DNA of 10,490 nucleotides from Bacteroidales bacterium. Its GTDB lineage: Bacteria > Bacteroidota > Bacteroidia > Bacteroidales > 4484-276. The DNA lies in NCBI GenBank assembly GCA_029939965.1, contig JAOZRY010000071.1:1-10490 (forward strand). Direction: 5' to 3'. The position numbers were made by a program, and so were the translations under genes. The notes below the pieces were generated by a model that worked only from the letters and a program-made list of their open reading frames with translations, searched no databases and had not been told where the DNA came from. Positions 1 through 6,157 of this stretch are shown one piece after another; the stretch's first letter is position 1, and every line of letters begins with the position of its first letter.

Positions 1-28
1 GTAACAGGCTGATTGTAAGGGGTGGTAC

Positions 29-193
29 AGATTTCTCCCTTCGGTCGAAAAGACAGGGTTTTAGGCGTGGGAATGGGGAGAGAAAAAGCGGGTGCAGAGC
101 ACCCGCTTTTTCTCTCCCCAAAACAACAATTGCTGCCCTGTCTTTTCGACTGGAAAAATTGGAGTGAAGCGGAAATTTTGAAGGGAGAAATCT
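29..193. repeat. Nested inverted-repeat (REP/BIME-like) element
   Basis: Three pairs of perfectly complementary arms lie inside one another: 29-41 with 181-193 (13 bp), 44-58 with 136-150 (15 bp) and 74-95 with 99-120 (22 bp, loop AGA). The two outer arms look like one repeat unit present twice in opposite orientation. The left copy has 2 bp (42-43) between its blocks; the right copy has 30 bp (151-180) there, holding a further small inverted repeat (155-160 with 174-179). The arrangement is seen directly. That it is a dispersed genomic repeat of the REP/BIME kind is inferred, because no second copy lies in this window. Nothing in it looks coding. Confidence 0.75.
74..120. terminator. Strong bidirectional terminator hairpin
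   Basis: A perfect 22-bp stem with a 3-nt AGA loop. The GC-rich top (GCGGGTGC with GCACCCGC) is flanked by an A-rich left arm and a T-rich right arm, so either strand gives a GC stem followed by a pyrimidine tract. It has the same architecture as the hairpin at 4267-4305. It probably ends transcription of a gene left of the window and shields the sigma factor gene from read-through. No gene upstream is visible to confirm this. Confidence 0.7.
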
Positions 194-362
194 ATTTCTT
201 TTTATTTGTCCAATTCTATGTGAAAAGCCTTCGATAAATATCATGTGCTGAATCAAATTAACAATTACTATTTTCGTTTTTTACATTTATTATTGATTTA
301 AAGATATTGTAACTTTATCAATCGATCTTCGTCTTAGTGATAAAATAAGGTAGAAATAACTG
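194..362. other. AT-rich leader of the sigma factor operon
   Basis: This intergenic stretch precedes the sigma factor gene and must carry its promoter unless transcription reads through the hairpin upstream. I found no exact TTTG/TAnnTTTG pair. The nearest matches to the -7 box have one mismatch each, namely TATTTTCG and TAACTTTA, without a well-spaced -33 element. A promoter recognised by an alternative sigma factor, for example autoregulation, is possible but not shown. Confidence 0.4.
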
Positions 363-848
363 ATGACAATAACCGAGTACAACAAATCTGTTGATATTAA
401 TGCTGATGGGGTTTTTAGGTTTATCCTGAAAAACAATGGTGATGAGGAATCATCACGCGATATTGTTCAGGAGGCTTTTGTAAGGTTATGGACAAAAAGA
501 AAAAATGTACCATTTGAAAAGGCAAAAACATATCTTTTTACTACAGCTTACCACATCTTGATTGATATGGTTAGAAAAGAAAAAAATAAAATGGCATACA
601 TTACAAGCAATTCGCTGGAATCACAAAGTTCAAATGATTTTTCGGATTTAAGGGAAATACTTGAGAAAGCTGTTGCGCAACTACCTGAAATACAACGCAC
701 CGTGGTTATGTTGAGGGATTATGAAGGGTATTCATATAAGGAGATTGGAGAAATAACTAATTTAAATGAATCGCAGGTAAAAGTTTATATCTATCGTGCC
801 AGAAAATTTTTGAAGGAGTATATCGGCAGTATGGATGTGGTTATCTAA
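363..848 (+). CDS. ECF-type RNA polymerase sigma-70 factor
   Basis: A 161-residue alternative sigma factor of the extracytoplasmic function group, which directs RNA polymerase to a small set of promoters. Region 2 is at about residues 8-70, with the core-binding helix DIVQEAFVRLW at 33-43. Region 4 is at about 105-155, with an LPEIQRTVVML helix and a helix-turn-helix around YSYKEIGEITNLNESQVKVY. Length is slightly below the usual 170-190. The ATG fits because region 2 begins almost at once, leaving no room for a missing N-terminus. It is followed after 18 bp by a membrane protein, the usual sigma/anti-sigma arrangement, so the activity is probably held back by that protein until an envelope signal. 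The signal is unknown. There is no SusC/SusD or FecR neighbour, so a polysaccharide or iron uptake role is not supported. Confidence 0.93.
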   Translation: MTITEYNKSVDINADGVFRFILKNNGDEESSRDIVQEAFVRLWTKRKNVPFEKAKTYLFTTAYHILIDMVRKEKNKMAYITSNSLESQSSNDFSDLREILEKAVAQLPEIQRTVVMLRDYEGYSYKEIGEITNLNESQVKVYIYRARKFLKEYIGSMDVVI

Positions 849-866
849 ACTTAATAATTAACAAGA

Positions 867-2048
867 ATGCAGATTAACATAAATAATTACGAAATATTTT
901 TTCTTGACTACTGGGAGAATAACCTTGGAAAGCAAGACAGGGACGATATGGCTCGGTTTCTGGAACGTAATCCAAATCTGCAAGACGAATTTTTGGAATA
1001 TAAAGAAACCAACACATTCAGGCTTGAGCCTGATAATAGAATTTTCTTCGGCAGTAAAAACAAATTAAAACATCATGAAGTTGTATCGGTAGGTAAAATT
1101 AACGATCAAAACTACGAAACACATATTATAGCACATTTCGAGGGTGATCATTCTTTGGCTCAACAAAATGATTTTAGCGACTTTATCCATAAAAATCCAC
1201 ATTTAAAGCCTGATTTAAAATTATATAGCAGTACATACTTGCATGCTGATCAACGTGTAGTTTACAAGAACAAACAGCAACTAAAGCGTTCCTTAATTCT
1301 TGCTTTTCGGTCAAGGGCAATGTTGTATGGATCAATTGCAGCTGCAATTTTTCTATTGGCATTTTTGATTTTCAATCCTTTGCAAAAAATTGAAACATTA
1401 GTTAAATCAGAGCTTGCCAACAATGAAGAACCATTTAAAATAATTGATAACACCATAGCTTCAAAAAATAAGAATGATGGGCTTTCTGATCGTTTACATC
1501 CAAAAGCCCTGCTTGCTGAAATTAATAATCAACCCATCCCTGAACCTGAAAAAACTAAAACCTCTCTTATTGCCAGAGAAATTATTGAAATATCTAATGA
1601 TTTAGAAATTCAAAAGCCCATTCGCATGCATTTGCCGACTAATGTTGATTTTCTGCAAAGTAACTTGCAACCTCTATTGCTCGGTTCTGATGCATTTGTT
1701 ATTTCCAATATTGCCCAACGAACTGAACTTTCAGAAGCATTTAATGATATTATACTTAGGGATGCGTTACAAATTGAAAAAAACAACAGGAATGAAAAAA
1801 GTGCATTTGCCAGAATAATAGACAACATCGGCAGGCAACTTTTTGGAATCACCAATACGGATTCGCAGAATACATTGCTTGCTGAAGTTGCTCAAAGAGG
1901 GAAGGAAAGATTTTCGGACTTTATTGAAAATTCACCACGAATAGAATCCACATCAGACAGGGGAAAAAAACAAACTTATTTTTCAATTAACGAAAATTTT
2001 AGTATTAAAATAAGTAAAGATGAAAACAACCTACAGCCAAACCGGTAG
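867..2048 (+). CDS. Putative membrane anti-sigma factor with duplicated N-terminal module
   Basis: A 393-residue protein co-directional with the ECF sigma gene, 18 bp downstream, so almost certainly co-transcribed. Residues 1-150 are predicted cytoplasmic, residues about 152-171 form one hydrophobic transmembrane helix, and 172-393 would be periplasmic. The N-terminus (NYE...DYWENNL...FLERNP.L...Y) resembles the short helical module common at the start of Bacteroidetes anti-sigma proteins. A second, weaker version follows at 82-141, with the same spacing of NYE, an NP-x-L turn, a Tyr/Thr stretch and a basic end with LK. I see no zinc-binding HxxxCxxC motif and no FecR signature. The C-terminal half is not recognised; it is polar, rich in Asn and Lys, and has no repeats I can identify. 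The anti-sigma function rests on position, topology and the N-terminal pattern, not on a clear family match. Confidence 0.75.
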   Translation: MQININNYEIFFLDYWENNLGKQDRDDMARFLERNPNLQDEFLEYKETNTFRLEPDNRIFFGSKNKLKHHEVVSVGKINDQNYETHIIAHFEGDHSLAQQNDFSDFIHKNPHLKPDLKLYSSTYLHADQRVVYKNKQQLKRSLILAFRSRAMLYGSIAAAIFLLAFLIFNPLQKIETLVKSELANNEEPFKIIDNTIASKNKNDGLSDRLHPKALLAEINNQPIPEPEKTKTSLIAREIIEISNDLEIQKPIRMHLPTNVDFLQSNLQPLLLGSDAFVISNIAQRTELSEAFNDIILRDALQIEKNNRNEKSAFARIIDNIGRQLFGITNTDSQNTLLAEVAQRGKERFSDFIENSPRIESTSDRGKKQTYFSINENFSIKISKDENNLQPNR

Positions 2049-2130
2049 ATTCCACAAGTTTTGGTTTGTAGGTATAAAGTAGTTTAATAATGCCAAAGCC
2101 GCCAAGGTAACTGGATTTAGCTTAAAAATA

Positions 2131-2184
2131 AAAAGCTGTCATATTTATTGGTTTCTATCAGAATTCATAAATACGGCAGCTTTT
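2131..2184. terminator. Hairpin terminator between convergent genes
   Basis: Arms 2131-2148 and 2167-2184 pair over 18 positions with one wobble and one mismatch, around an 18-nt loop. The stem starts AAAAGCTG and ends CAGCTTTT, so both strands have an A/T-tailed stem. It lies between the stop of the anti-sigma candidate (2048, plus) and the stop of the ElbB-like gene (2203, minus), and can serve both. An alternative helix, 2151-2160 with 2194-2203, competes because it uses the loop of this hairpin. Confidence 0.65.
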
Positions 2185-2202
2185 GAGGTTTATTGATAGA
2201 AA

Positions 2203-2853
2203 CTATTTCAGAGTATCGAGTATCGACTTTACAATGTTTGAAGCACCTTCGTAAACTTGTACAATATCAGCATCAAGCATATAACAAGGTGTTGTGAAAA
2301 TTTTATTTTTCTTATCAATAATCACTTCACCATGCGTAGTTTTGATGTGAGTAGCACCCATTTTTTCTGCATTTTCTATAGTGGCCTCGTCCTGCCCGAG
2401 AGTAACATCAACATCACCCAAAACTTTTGCTAACAAAACCGGAGAGATACACAGAGCAGCAATAGGTTTTTTAGCTTTGTGGGTTTCTTTTATGGCTTTT
2501 TCAACGCTGGTATTCACAATACAATTAGCACCATTAAAAGCGAAATCGCATAGATTTTTTGCAACTCCAAACCCACCAGGGATCATCAAAACATCAAAAT
2601 CAGCCGGATTATAATCTAACATTTCTTTAATATCACCTCTCGATAGCCGGGCAGACTCAATGAGTACATTACGGGTTTCATTCATCTCTTCTCCGGTAAG
2701 ATGATTTATTACGTGGTGCTGATCGATATCCGGAGCAAAACATTGGTACGTACCTCCCTGTTGACTTATGGCAAGTAATGCAAGTGTAACTTCATGAATT
2801 TCGGCTCCATCATAAACGCCACTTCCGGCAAGGATAACTGCAAATTTTTTCAT
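2203..2853 (-). CDS. elbB: ElbB-like isoprenoid biosynthesis/glyoxalase protein (DJ-1/PfpI fold)
   Basis: A 216-residue cytoplasmic protein matching the ElbB subgroup of the DJ-1/PfpI superfamily in length and motifs. It opens with KKFAVILAGSGVYDGAEIHE, including a Glu (residue 18 or 21) near the active site. It has MIPGGFG at 90-96 and the nucleophile elbow AALCISP with Cys135, followed by a C-terminal half with TTPCYM at 187-192. In E. coli ElbB has weak glyoxalase III-type activity and was linked by name to isoprenoid synthesis; the physiological substrate is uncertain, so the functional name should be read loosely. It is monocistronic: it converges on the anti-sigma gene at a shared hairpin and diverges from thioredoxin. 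A near-consensus promoter lies about 75 bp upstream. The ATG start agrees with the family's conserved beginning. Confidence 0.93.
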   Translation of the reverse strand: MKKFAVILAGSGVYDGAEIHEVTLALLAISQQGGTYQCFAPDIDQHHVINHLTGEEMNETRNVLIESARLSRGDIKEMLDYNPADFDVLMIPGGFGVAKNLCDFAFNGANCIVNTSVEKAIKETHKAKKPIAALCISPVLLAKVLGDVDVTLGQDEATIENAEKMGATHIKTTHGEVIIDKKNKIFTTPCYMLDADIVQVYEGASNIVKSILDTLK

Positions 2854-2927
2854 TGTATAAAATTTAAAATTGTTAATATCAATTAATTCGTATCAAACCT
2901 TTTTGGTAATATTATCTTTTATTTAAA

Positions 2928-2958
2928 CAAAATTAGATTATTTCATTTATTTGCCAAA
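2928..2958 (-). promoter_or_regulatory. Bacteroidetes housekeeping promoter for the ElbB-like gene
   Basis: On the minus strand the sequence reads TTTG (2958-2955), exactly 19 nt, then TAATTTTG (2935-2928). This is a full match to the Bacteroidetes primary sigma consensus of a -33 TTTG and a -7 TAnnTTTG. The start of transcription would fall near 2921, giving a leader of roughly 68 nt before the ATG at 2853. This is the best promoter match in the window. Confidence 0.72.
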
Positions 2959-3117
2959 AGACCAATAGAAATTTTATTTCTAAATGATTTGTTCTACAAT
3001 ATTGATGGGTTTTTACTTGCAAATAACTATCTCTCAAATTACGGTTTCAATTCTCGAAACATTAAAACATGAATTTTAAAATAGCTTAAAACAAAAGCTC
3101 ATGTCATTTTTGAAAAG

Positions 3118-3125
3118 TACTTTTG
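3118..3125 (+). promoter_or_regulatory. Candidate -7 box for thioredoxin
   Basis: TACTTTTG matches the TAnnTTTG -7 consensus exactly and lies about 53 bp before the thioredoxin ATG, predicting a leader of about 47 nt. No TTTG is found 19-21 nt upstream, so the -33 element is missing or degenerate. Confidence 0.42.
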
Positions 3126-3178
3126 CAAAATGCAATAAAAATAAAAGTTGATTATTTATTTATAAATCTCAAATTATT

Positions 3179-3475
3179 ATGGCTACATTTAATGAAATAA
3201 TAAATTCACCAAAACCTGTACTTATCGACTTTTCGGCTGAGTGGTGCGGGCCTTGTAAAATGATGGCTCCCATTTTGAAAGAGGTTGCCCGTATGGTAGG
3301 AGAGAAGGCCAGGATTATTAAAATTGATATAGATAAAAATCCGGTCGTAGCTCAAAAAAACAATGTGGTGAGTGTGCCAACACTTATGATTTTTAAAAAT
3401 GGTGAAGCTATCTTTAGGCAATCTGGTGTAATGCAGGCGAATCAAATTTTAGGTGTATTGCAACAATATATGTAA
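3179..3475 (+). CDS. trxA: Thioredoxin
   Basis: A 98-residue cytoplasmic thiol-disulfide oxidoreductase that reduces protein disulfides using electrons from thioredoxin reductase. The active site WCGPC is at residues 22-26, with the reactive pair Cys23 and Cys26. A conserved Asp sits upstream in VLIDFSAEW (residues 14-22). The cis-proline is Pro67 in VPTLMIF, and a late Gly sits in the FRQSG turn. There is no signal peptide or membrane anchor, so it is not a ResA/TlpA-type periplasmic protein. Length is slightly shorter than the classical 105-110 residues because the N-terminal strand is trimmed, which is common in Bacteroidetes thioredoxins. It stands alone, divergent from the ElbB-like gene across a 325-bp spacer. 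The symbol is by family; a genome may have several such paralogues. Confidence 0.95.
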   Translation: MATFNEIINSPKPVLIDFSAEWCGPCKMMAPILKEVARMVGEKARIIKIDIDKNPVVAQKNNVVSVPTLMIFKNGEAIFRQSGVMQANQILGVLQQYM

Positions 3476-3639
3476 TCCAGGTCTGATTTTTCGGTAAGTA
3501 AATGCAAGTAACCACGGAACATAATTATCGAAAAAAATAGGTTCTTTGCAACCAATAATTTAAGGTTCTACTACGATTTTAGTGGAACATACAAAAATGC
3601 TTCAATGATTCAATGCAATAATGTAAATAATATCCAAAA

Positions 3640-3663
3640 TGAAAAATAAAATATTATTTTTCA
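3640..3663. repeat. AT-rich hairpin inside the MITE
   Basis: Arms TGAAAAATAA (3640-3649) and TTATTTTTCA (3654-3663) are perfectly complementary around a 4-nt loop. The stem has almost no GC, so it is a poor terminator; it is more likely an internal structural feature of the element. Confidence 0.5.
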
Positions 3664-3707
3664 TAAGCTATTTAATATTATAGACTTAACCATTGAGAAA
3701 TATTTTA

Positions 3708-3736
3708 GCATTTCATCATTGTCGCATTTCATCATT
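3708..3736. repeat. Tandem 16-bp repeat inside the MITE
   Basis: GCATTTCATCATT occurs at 3708-3720 and again at 3724-3736, a period of 16 bp. The second copy of the element at the right end of the window has only one of these units before the sequences diverge, so the tandem step marks the edge of the conserved end. Confidence 0.65.
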
Positions 3737-3810
3737 ATAAACAAACTTATTAACAGAACAACAGAATCATTATTTACCACTAAAATGGTTATAGAACCTA
3801 ATTTATTAAG

Positions 3811-4206
3811 ATGTTTGAACTGTTTCAGGACGAAGTAATTATAAAATTTTTAAAGTTTGGTATTGTAGGTTTCTCAGGGTTGTTGATCGATTTTGGTTTT
3901 ACCTGGATTTCGAAGGAAAAGCTTAAAGTACAGAAATATGTGGCAAATGGTGTGGGGTTTTCGCTGGCGGCAACTTCAAACTATTTCCTTAATCGCATCT
4001 GGACTTTTCAAAGTAATAACCCTGAAATAGCCATTGAGTTTAGCCAATTCCTTTTTATTTCGTTGATAGGTTTGGTTATCAATACGCTTATTTTGTGGTT
4101 GATAGTTACACGGTTGAAGTTTAACTTCTACCTTTCCAAAGTATTTGCTATCATGGTGGTAATGCTATGGAACTTTTTTGCAAACCTCTATTATACTTTT
4201 GCATAA
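3811..4206 (+). CDS. GtrA-family polytopic membrane protein
   Basis: A 131-residue inner membrane protein of the GtrA family (PF04138), whose members are thought to help flip or handle polyprenyl-linked sugars in cell-surface polysaccharide modification. Four hydrophobic segments lie at about 12-34, 42-61, 79-101 and 108-128. Two related signatures mark the ends of the two halves: SNYFLNRIWTF at 56-66 and WNFFANLYYTF at 120-130. Length is typical of the family. The ATG begins just before the conserved FLKFGIVGFSG stretch, so the N-terminus appears complete despite the mobile element ending 12 bp upstream. No glycosyltransferase partner is adjacent, so the substrate cannot be guessed. Its native promoter may have been displaced or replaced by the insertion. 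It ends at a strong hairpin terminator. Confidence 0.9.
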   Translation: MFELFQDEVIIKFLKFGIVGFSGLLIDFGFTWISKEKLKVQKYVANGVGFSLAATSNYFLNRIWTFQSNNPEIAIEFSQFLFISLIGLVINTLILWLIVTRLKFNFYLSKVFAIMVVMLWNFFANLYYTFA

Positions 4207-4266
4207 TACTGATGCATACATAAGTTTACATTTTTAATGCCAGCTCCTTTTTGTAAATGGAAGAGA

Positions 4267-4305
4267 CCAAAAAAAGCGGACGTTGAACGTCCGCTTTTTT
4301 TGGTT
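4267..4305. terminator. Strong bidirectional terminator
   Basis: A perfect palindrome: arms 4267-4285 and 4287-4305 are complementary over 19 bp around a central G (effectively a small loop). The stem has an A7 tract, a GCGGACG core and a T7 tract, so it works as an intrinsic terminator on both strands. It sits between the convergent GtrA-family gene (ends 4206) and ChaN-like gene (ends 4356). Confidence 0.9.
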
Positions 4306-4355
4306 TAAAATAGTAATATGTGCAGTAGTAATATTCCGGAAATATTAAGTGCTTT

Positions 4356-5231
4356 TTAATAGGTTTTTGTCATAGCAGTTGGAATACAAATGGTGAAATC
4401 AGCCATACCAATGTTTTCTTCTTCAATTTTATCAATTGTATCCTGCTCAATAGAACTAATGGTTAATATCTTGAGATCGGGATTCATTTGTTTTAAATAC
4501 CAGGAGATACCTTCGAAATTGTCGGAGTGGTATGAACCATTATAGTGGATAAATAGTTTTCCGGATTCAAAATTTTGCATAATGAAATAGGCCATAGTTG
4601 CATCTTTTATGGCTTGTGCTTTAGGCAAGTTATCGTTGGCGTGTCCTTTACCCATTCCTTTCATCATTTCCGCCATTGCCTTGTAACCTGGCAATTCAGG
4701 GTCGTATTCAATTGGTAGGGGAGGGAGCAAATTTTTTGCATCATCCGACAAATTATTTAACCCTTCAAAACCCTTTTTGTGAACTAAAGAAGCGTACCGT
4801 CGGGGAACGTTGCAGGCAATAAATTTAAGTTCATTTTCCTTGGCAAATTCAATGAGTGGCTTATAATCAGTTTTATAATTATTCCAAAGCTTGGCTTCAT
4901 CTTCAAAATTCTTTTGCTTTATTAAACCCGAAAGATATTCATCTAAAAGCATTTGGTTGTCCGATTCGAACATTTCGGCACCTAAAACAAGATTTGATCC
5001 TTTTTCGCTATACAAATCAGTGGTAATTTCAAGCTGCAACCAGTGACTGATTGGGTTGTTGTGCAACTCGCCAAATAGAACAATATCAGCTTCCAAAGCC
5101 TTATTAATAAGTTTCTTGTATTTGGTCTGTTTACCTTTTTGGTTGTAAAGACTGTAAGCCGGCATATCCGACCGCATTGCAGTTGCCATAAAAGCAATGG
5201 TTACGATAAGTAAAAAGCTGATGTTTTTCAT
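4356..5231 (-). CDS. ChaN-like haem-binding family protein
   Basis: A 291-residue exported protein of the ChaN/DUF399 family (PF04187), named after Campylobacter ChaN, a haem-binding iron-regulated lipoprotein. Residues 1 to about 18 form a signal peptide; there is no lipobox Cys near its end, so it is probably released into the periplasm or cleaved by signal peptidase I, unlike ChaN. Motifs seen are IVLFGELHNNPISHWLQLE around 50-68, GAEMFESDNQ at 84-93, ACNVPRRYASLV at 139-150 and FIHYNGSYHSDN at 227-238. The His and Glu residues there are likely haem or metal ligands. The C-terminal part resembles the family's closing fold. It follows a thioesterase remnant by 23 bp and is likely transcribed with it. 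Haem binding in this organism is inferred from the family only; there is no TonB receptor nearby. Confidence 0.88.
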   Translation of the reverse strand: MKNISFLLIVTIAFMATAMRSDMPAYSLYNQKGKQTKYKKLINKALEADIVLFGELHNNPISHWLQLEITTDLYSEKGSNLVLGAEMFESDNQMLLDEYLSGLIKQKNFEDEAKLWNNYKTDYKPLIEFAKENELKFIACNVPRRYASLVHKKGFEGLNNLSDDAKNLLPPLPIEYDPELPGYKAMAEMMKGMGKGHANDNLPKAQAIKDATMAYFIMQNFESGKLFIHYNGSYHSDNFEGISWYLKQMNPDLKILTISSIEQDTIDKIEEENIGMADFTICIPTAMTKTY

Positions 5232-5254
5232 TTAACTTTATTTTATTTAGAAAT

Positions 5255-5473
5255 CTAATGTATTAATTTTTCACGAATTTCAGGGTTTATTGACAAAGGC
5301 TTTTTAAACAATACCTGATCCATTTTGAGGGTAACAACATTTTGAGAACAAGCCTCTTGAGCTGCCATTGTACCCCCCGATTCATCAAGCCATGAAAGCA
5401 TCCGTCCACCAAAAAGGTTATTGCTTACACCAATATCGCTGGTTTTACAAATTTTAGTGGAAATGAGTTGCAT
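5255..5473 (-). CDS. Truncated acyl-CoA thioesterase (hotdog fold) remnant
   Basis: A 72-residue product starting like full-length acyl-CoA thioesterases of the BFIT/YciA type, which hydrolyse acyl-CoA to free acid and CoA. The start, SDIGVSNNLFGGRMLSWLDE, contains the hallmark Asn19, the GG turn and Asp30 at the start of the central helix, followed by VVTLKMDQVLFKKP. Family members have about 125-135 residues; here the protein stops at PEIREKLIH right after the second strand, so most of the hotdog sheet is missing. The last residues resemble a C-terminal tail, which suggests an in-frame internal deletion rather than a nonsense mutation. Only 23 bp separate its stop from the ChaN-like gene, leaving no room for the lost part. 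Either it is decaying or it is a small protein with another role. A promoter with a good -7 box precedes it. Confidence 0.7.
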   Translation of the reverse strand: MQLISTKICKTSDIGVSNNLFGGRMLSWLDESGGTMAAQEACSQNVVTLKMDQVLFKKPLSINPEIREKLIH

Positions 5474-5495
5474 AATGGTTTTGCATTAGTGGCTG

Positions 5496-5503
5496 CAAAA
5501 ATA
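5496..5503 (-). promoter_or_regulatory. Candidate -7 box for the thioesterase-ChaN operon
   Basis: On the minus strand this reads TATTTTTG, an exact TAnnTTTG. It is about 22 bp before the thioesterase ATG at 5473, predicting a short leader of about 15 nt. No clear TTTG lies 19-21 nt upstream, so support is partial. Confidence 0.45.
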
Positions 5504-5602
5504 TCTTTTTAATATTTGATTTTCATTAAATATGTTACACTTGTATGTTAGCAAATTGAATTATTTAGTAACATGCAACCTTTTTATACCGGAATTTCTA
5601 TT

Positions 5603-6091
5603 TTAAATTTTTAGCTCATCAGCTCTAAACATCAATGGCAAAAGGTACTTTGCACTTTCAATAACATACACTTTTCCTTTTTCCCCTTTCAGGATTACTC
5701 TCATATTTTGCTCCTGATTTTTTTCAATCTCTGCCATTACCTGCCGGCATGATCCACACGGCGAAATTGGTTCTTTAATTTCAAATTTACCGGTAACAGC
5801 AGTAATAGCAATTGTTTCGATAGGTAAATCAGGGAAATTGGCTGAAGCATAAAATAGTGCTACCCTTTCGGCACATAACCCCGATGGATAAGCTACATTT
5901 TCCTGATTATTCCCTTTTAATATTGTTCCATCGGCCATACGTAGTGCCGCTCCCACAAGAAATCCTGAATAAGGTGCATAAGCATTTTTCGATGATTTTT
6001 GAGCTTCCAAAAGAAGTTCTTGATCAGCAACAGGAAGGTCATTTTCAGAAGTATATGAAACAACGGTACAAACAATCTTAATATCTTCCAT
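5603..6091 (-). CDS. cdd: Cytidine deaminase
   Basis: A 162-residue zinc-dependent enzyme that deaminates cytidine and deoxycytidine to uridine and deoxyuridine in pyrimidine salvage. Counting from the start at 6091: YAPYSGFLVGAAL (38-50) and GNNQENVAYPSGLCAERVAL (60-79) form the substrate pocket, with zinc ligand Cys73 and catalytic Glu75. The second motif, PCGSCRQV (111-118), supplies Cys112 and Cys115. This is the Cys-ligand tetrameric class. The open frame extends to 6157, but I prefer the internal ATG at 6091. The longer start would sit directly at the T-tract of the preceding operon's terminator, and the extra 22 residues are outside the usual length. It appears monocistronic, separated by 129 bp from the next minus-strand gene. 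A weak -7-like TATCTTCG (6124-6117) lies in a suitable place. Confidence 0.93.
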   Translation of the reverse strand: MEDIKIVCTVVSYTSENDLPVADQELLLEAQKSSKNAYAPYSGFLVGAALRMADGTILKGNNQENVAYPSGLCAERVALFYASANFPDLPIETIAITAVTGKFEIKEPISPCGSCRQVMAEIEKNQEQNMRVILKGEKGKVYVIESAKYLLPLMFRADELKI

Positions 6092-6157
6092 ATTTGTAGT
6101 GATTGAACTGGTTTGGCGAAGATACAAATTTCTTAAATCATCCAACTGTAAAGGCAT

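Larger units (their letters stand above)
3564..3798. mobile_element. 235-bp MITE-like element, possibly ISL3-type
   Basis: Imperfect terminal inverted repeats, 3564-3585 and 3777-3798, agree at about 19 of 22 positions by eye and begin GGTTCTA. The flanking octamers are TAATTTAA (3556-3563) and TAATTTAT (3799-3806), 7 of 8 identical, which fits a target duplication. GG-starting ends and 8-bp duplications are known traits of the ISL3 family; that assignment is inference. There is no open reading frame inside, so it would move only with a transposase supplied elsewhere. The right 82 bp recur near the window's right end in opposite orientation. Inside are a 16-bp tandem repeat and a 10-bp palindrome. 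It ends 12 bp before the gtrA-like start codon and therefore forms most of that gene's upstream region. Confidence 0.72.

Noticed and set aside
22..237. A 71-codon plus-strand open frame at the left edge
   Set aside because: It runs straight through the nested inverted repeats and terminator hairpin, and its product shows no recognisable domain.
363..2048. Sigma/anti-sigma pair as a FecIR-SusCD nutrient uptake system
   Set aside because: The membrane protein lacks a FecR signature and there is no TonB-dependent receptor or SusD-like gene in the window.
3486..3538. A stem after thioredoxin (about 3486-3497 with 3525-3535) as its terminator
   Set aside because: The T-run is on the 5' arm and the 3' side is A-rich, so it would not terminate plus-strand transcription; the loop is also long.
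3708..3736. Short direct repeats as a CRISPR array
   Set aside because: There are only two units with a 3-bp gap, inside a MITE, with no spacers or cas genes.
5532..5574. 7-bp inverted repeat ATGTTAC/GTAACAT between cdd and the thioesterase as an operator or terminator
   Set aside because: The arms are short, the spacing is 29 bp and there is no T-tract; no regulator gene is adjacent to give it meaning.
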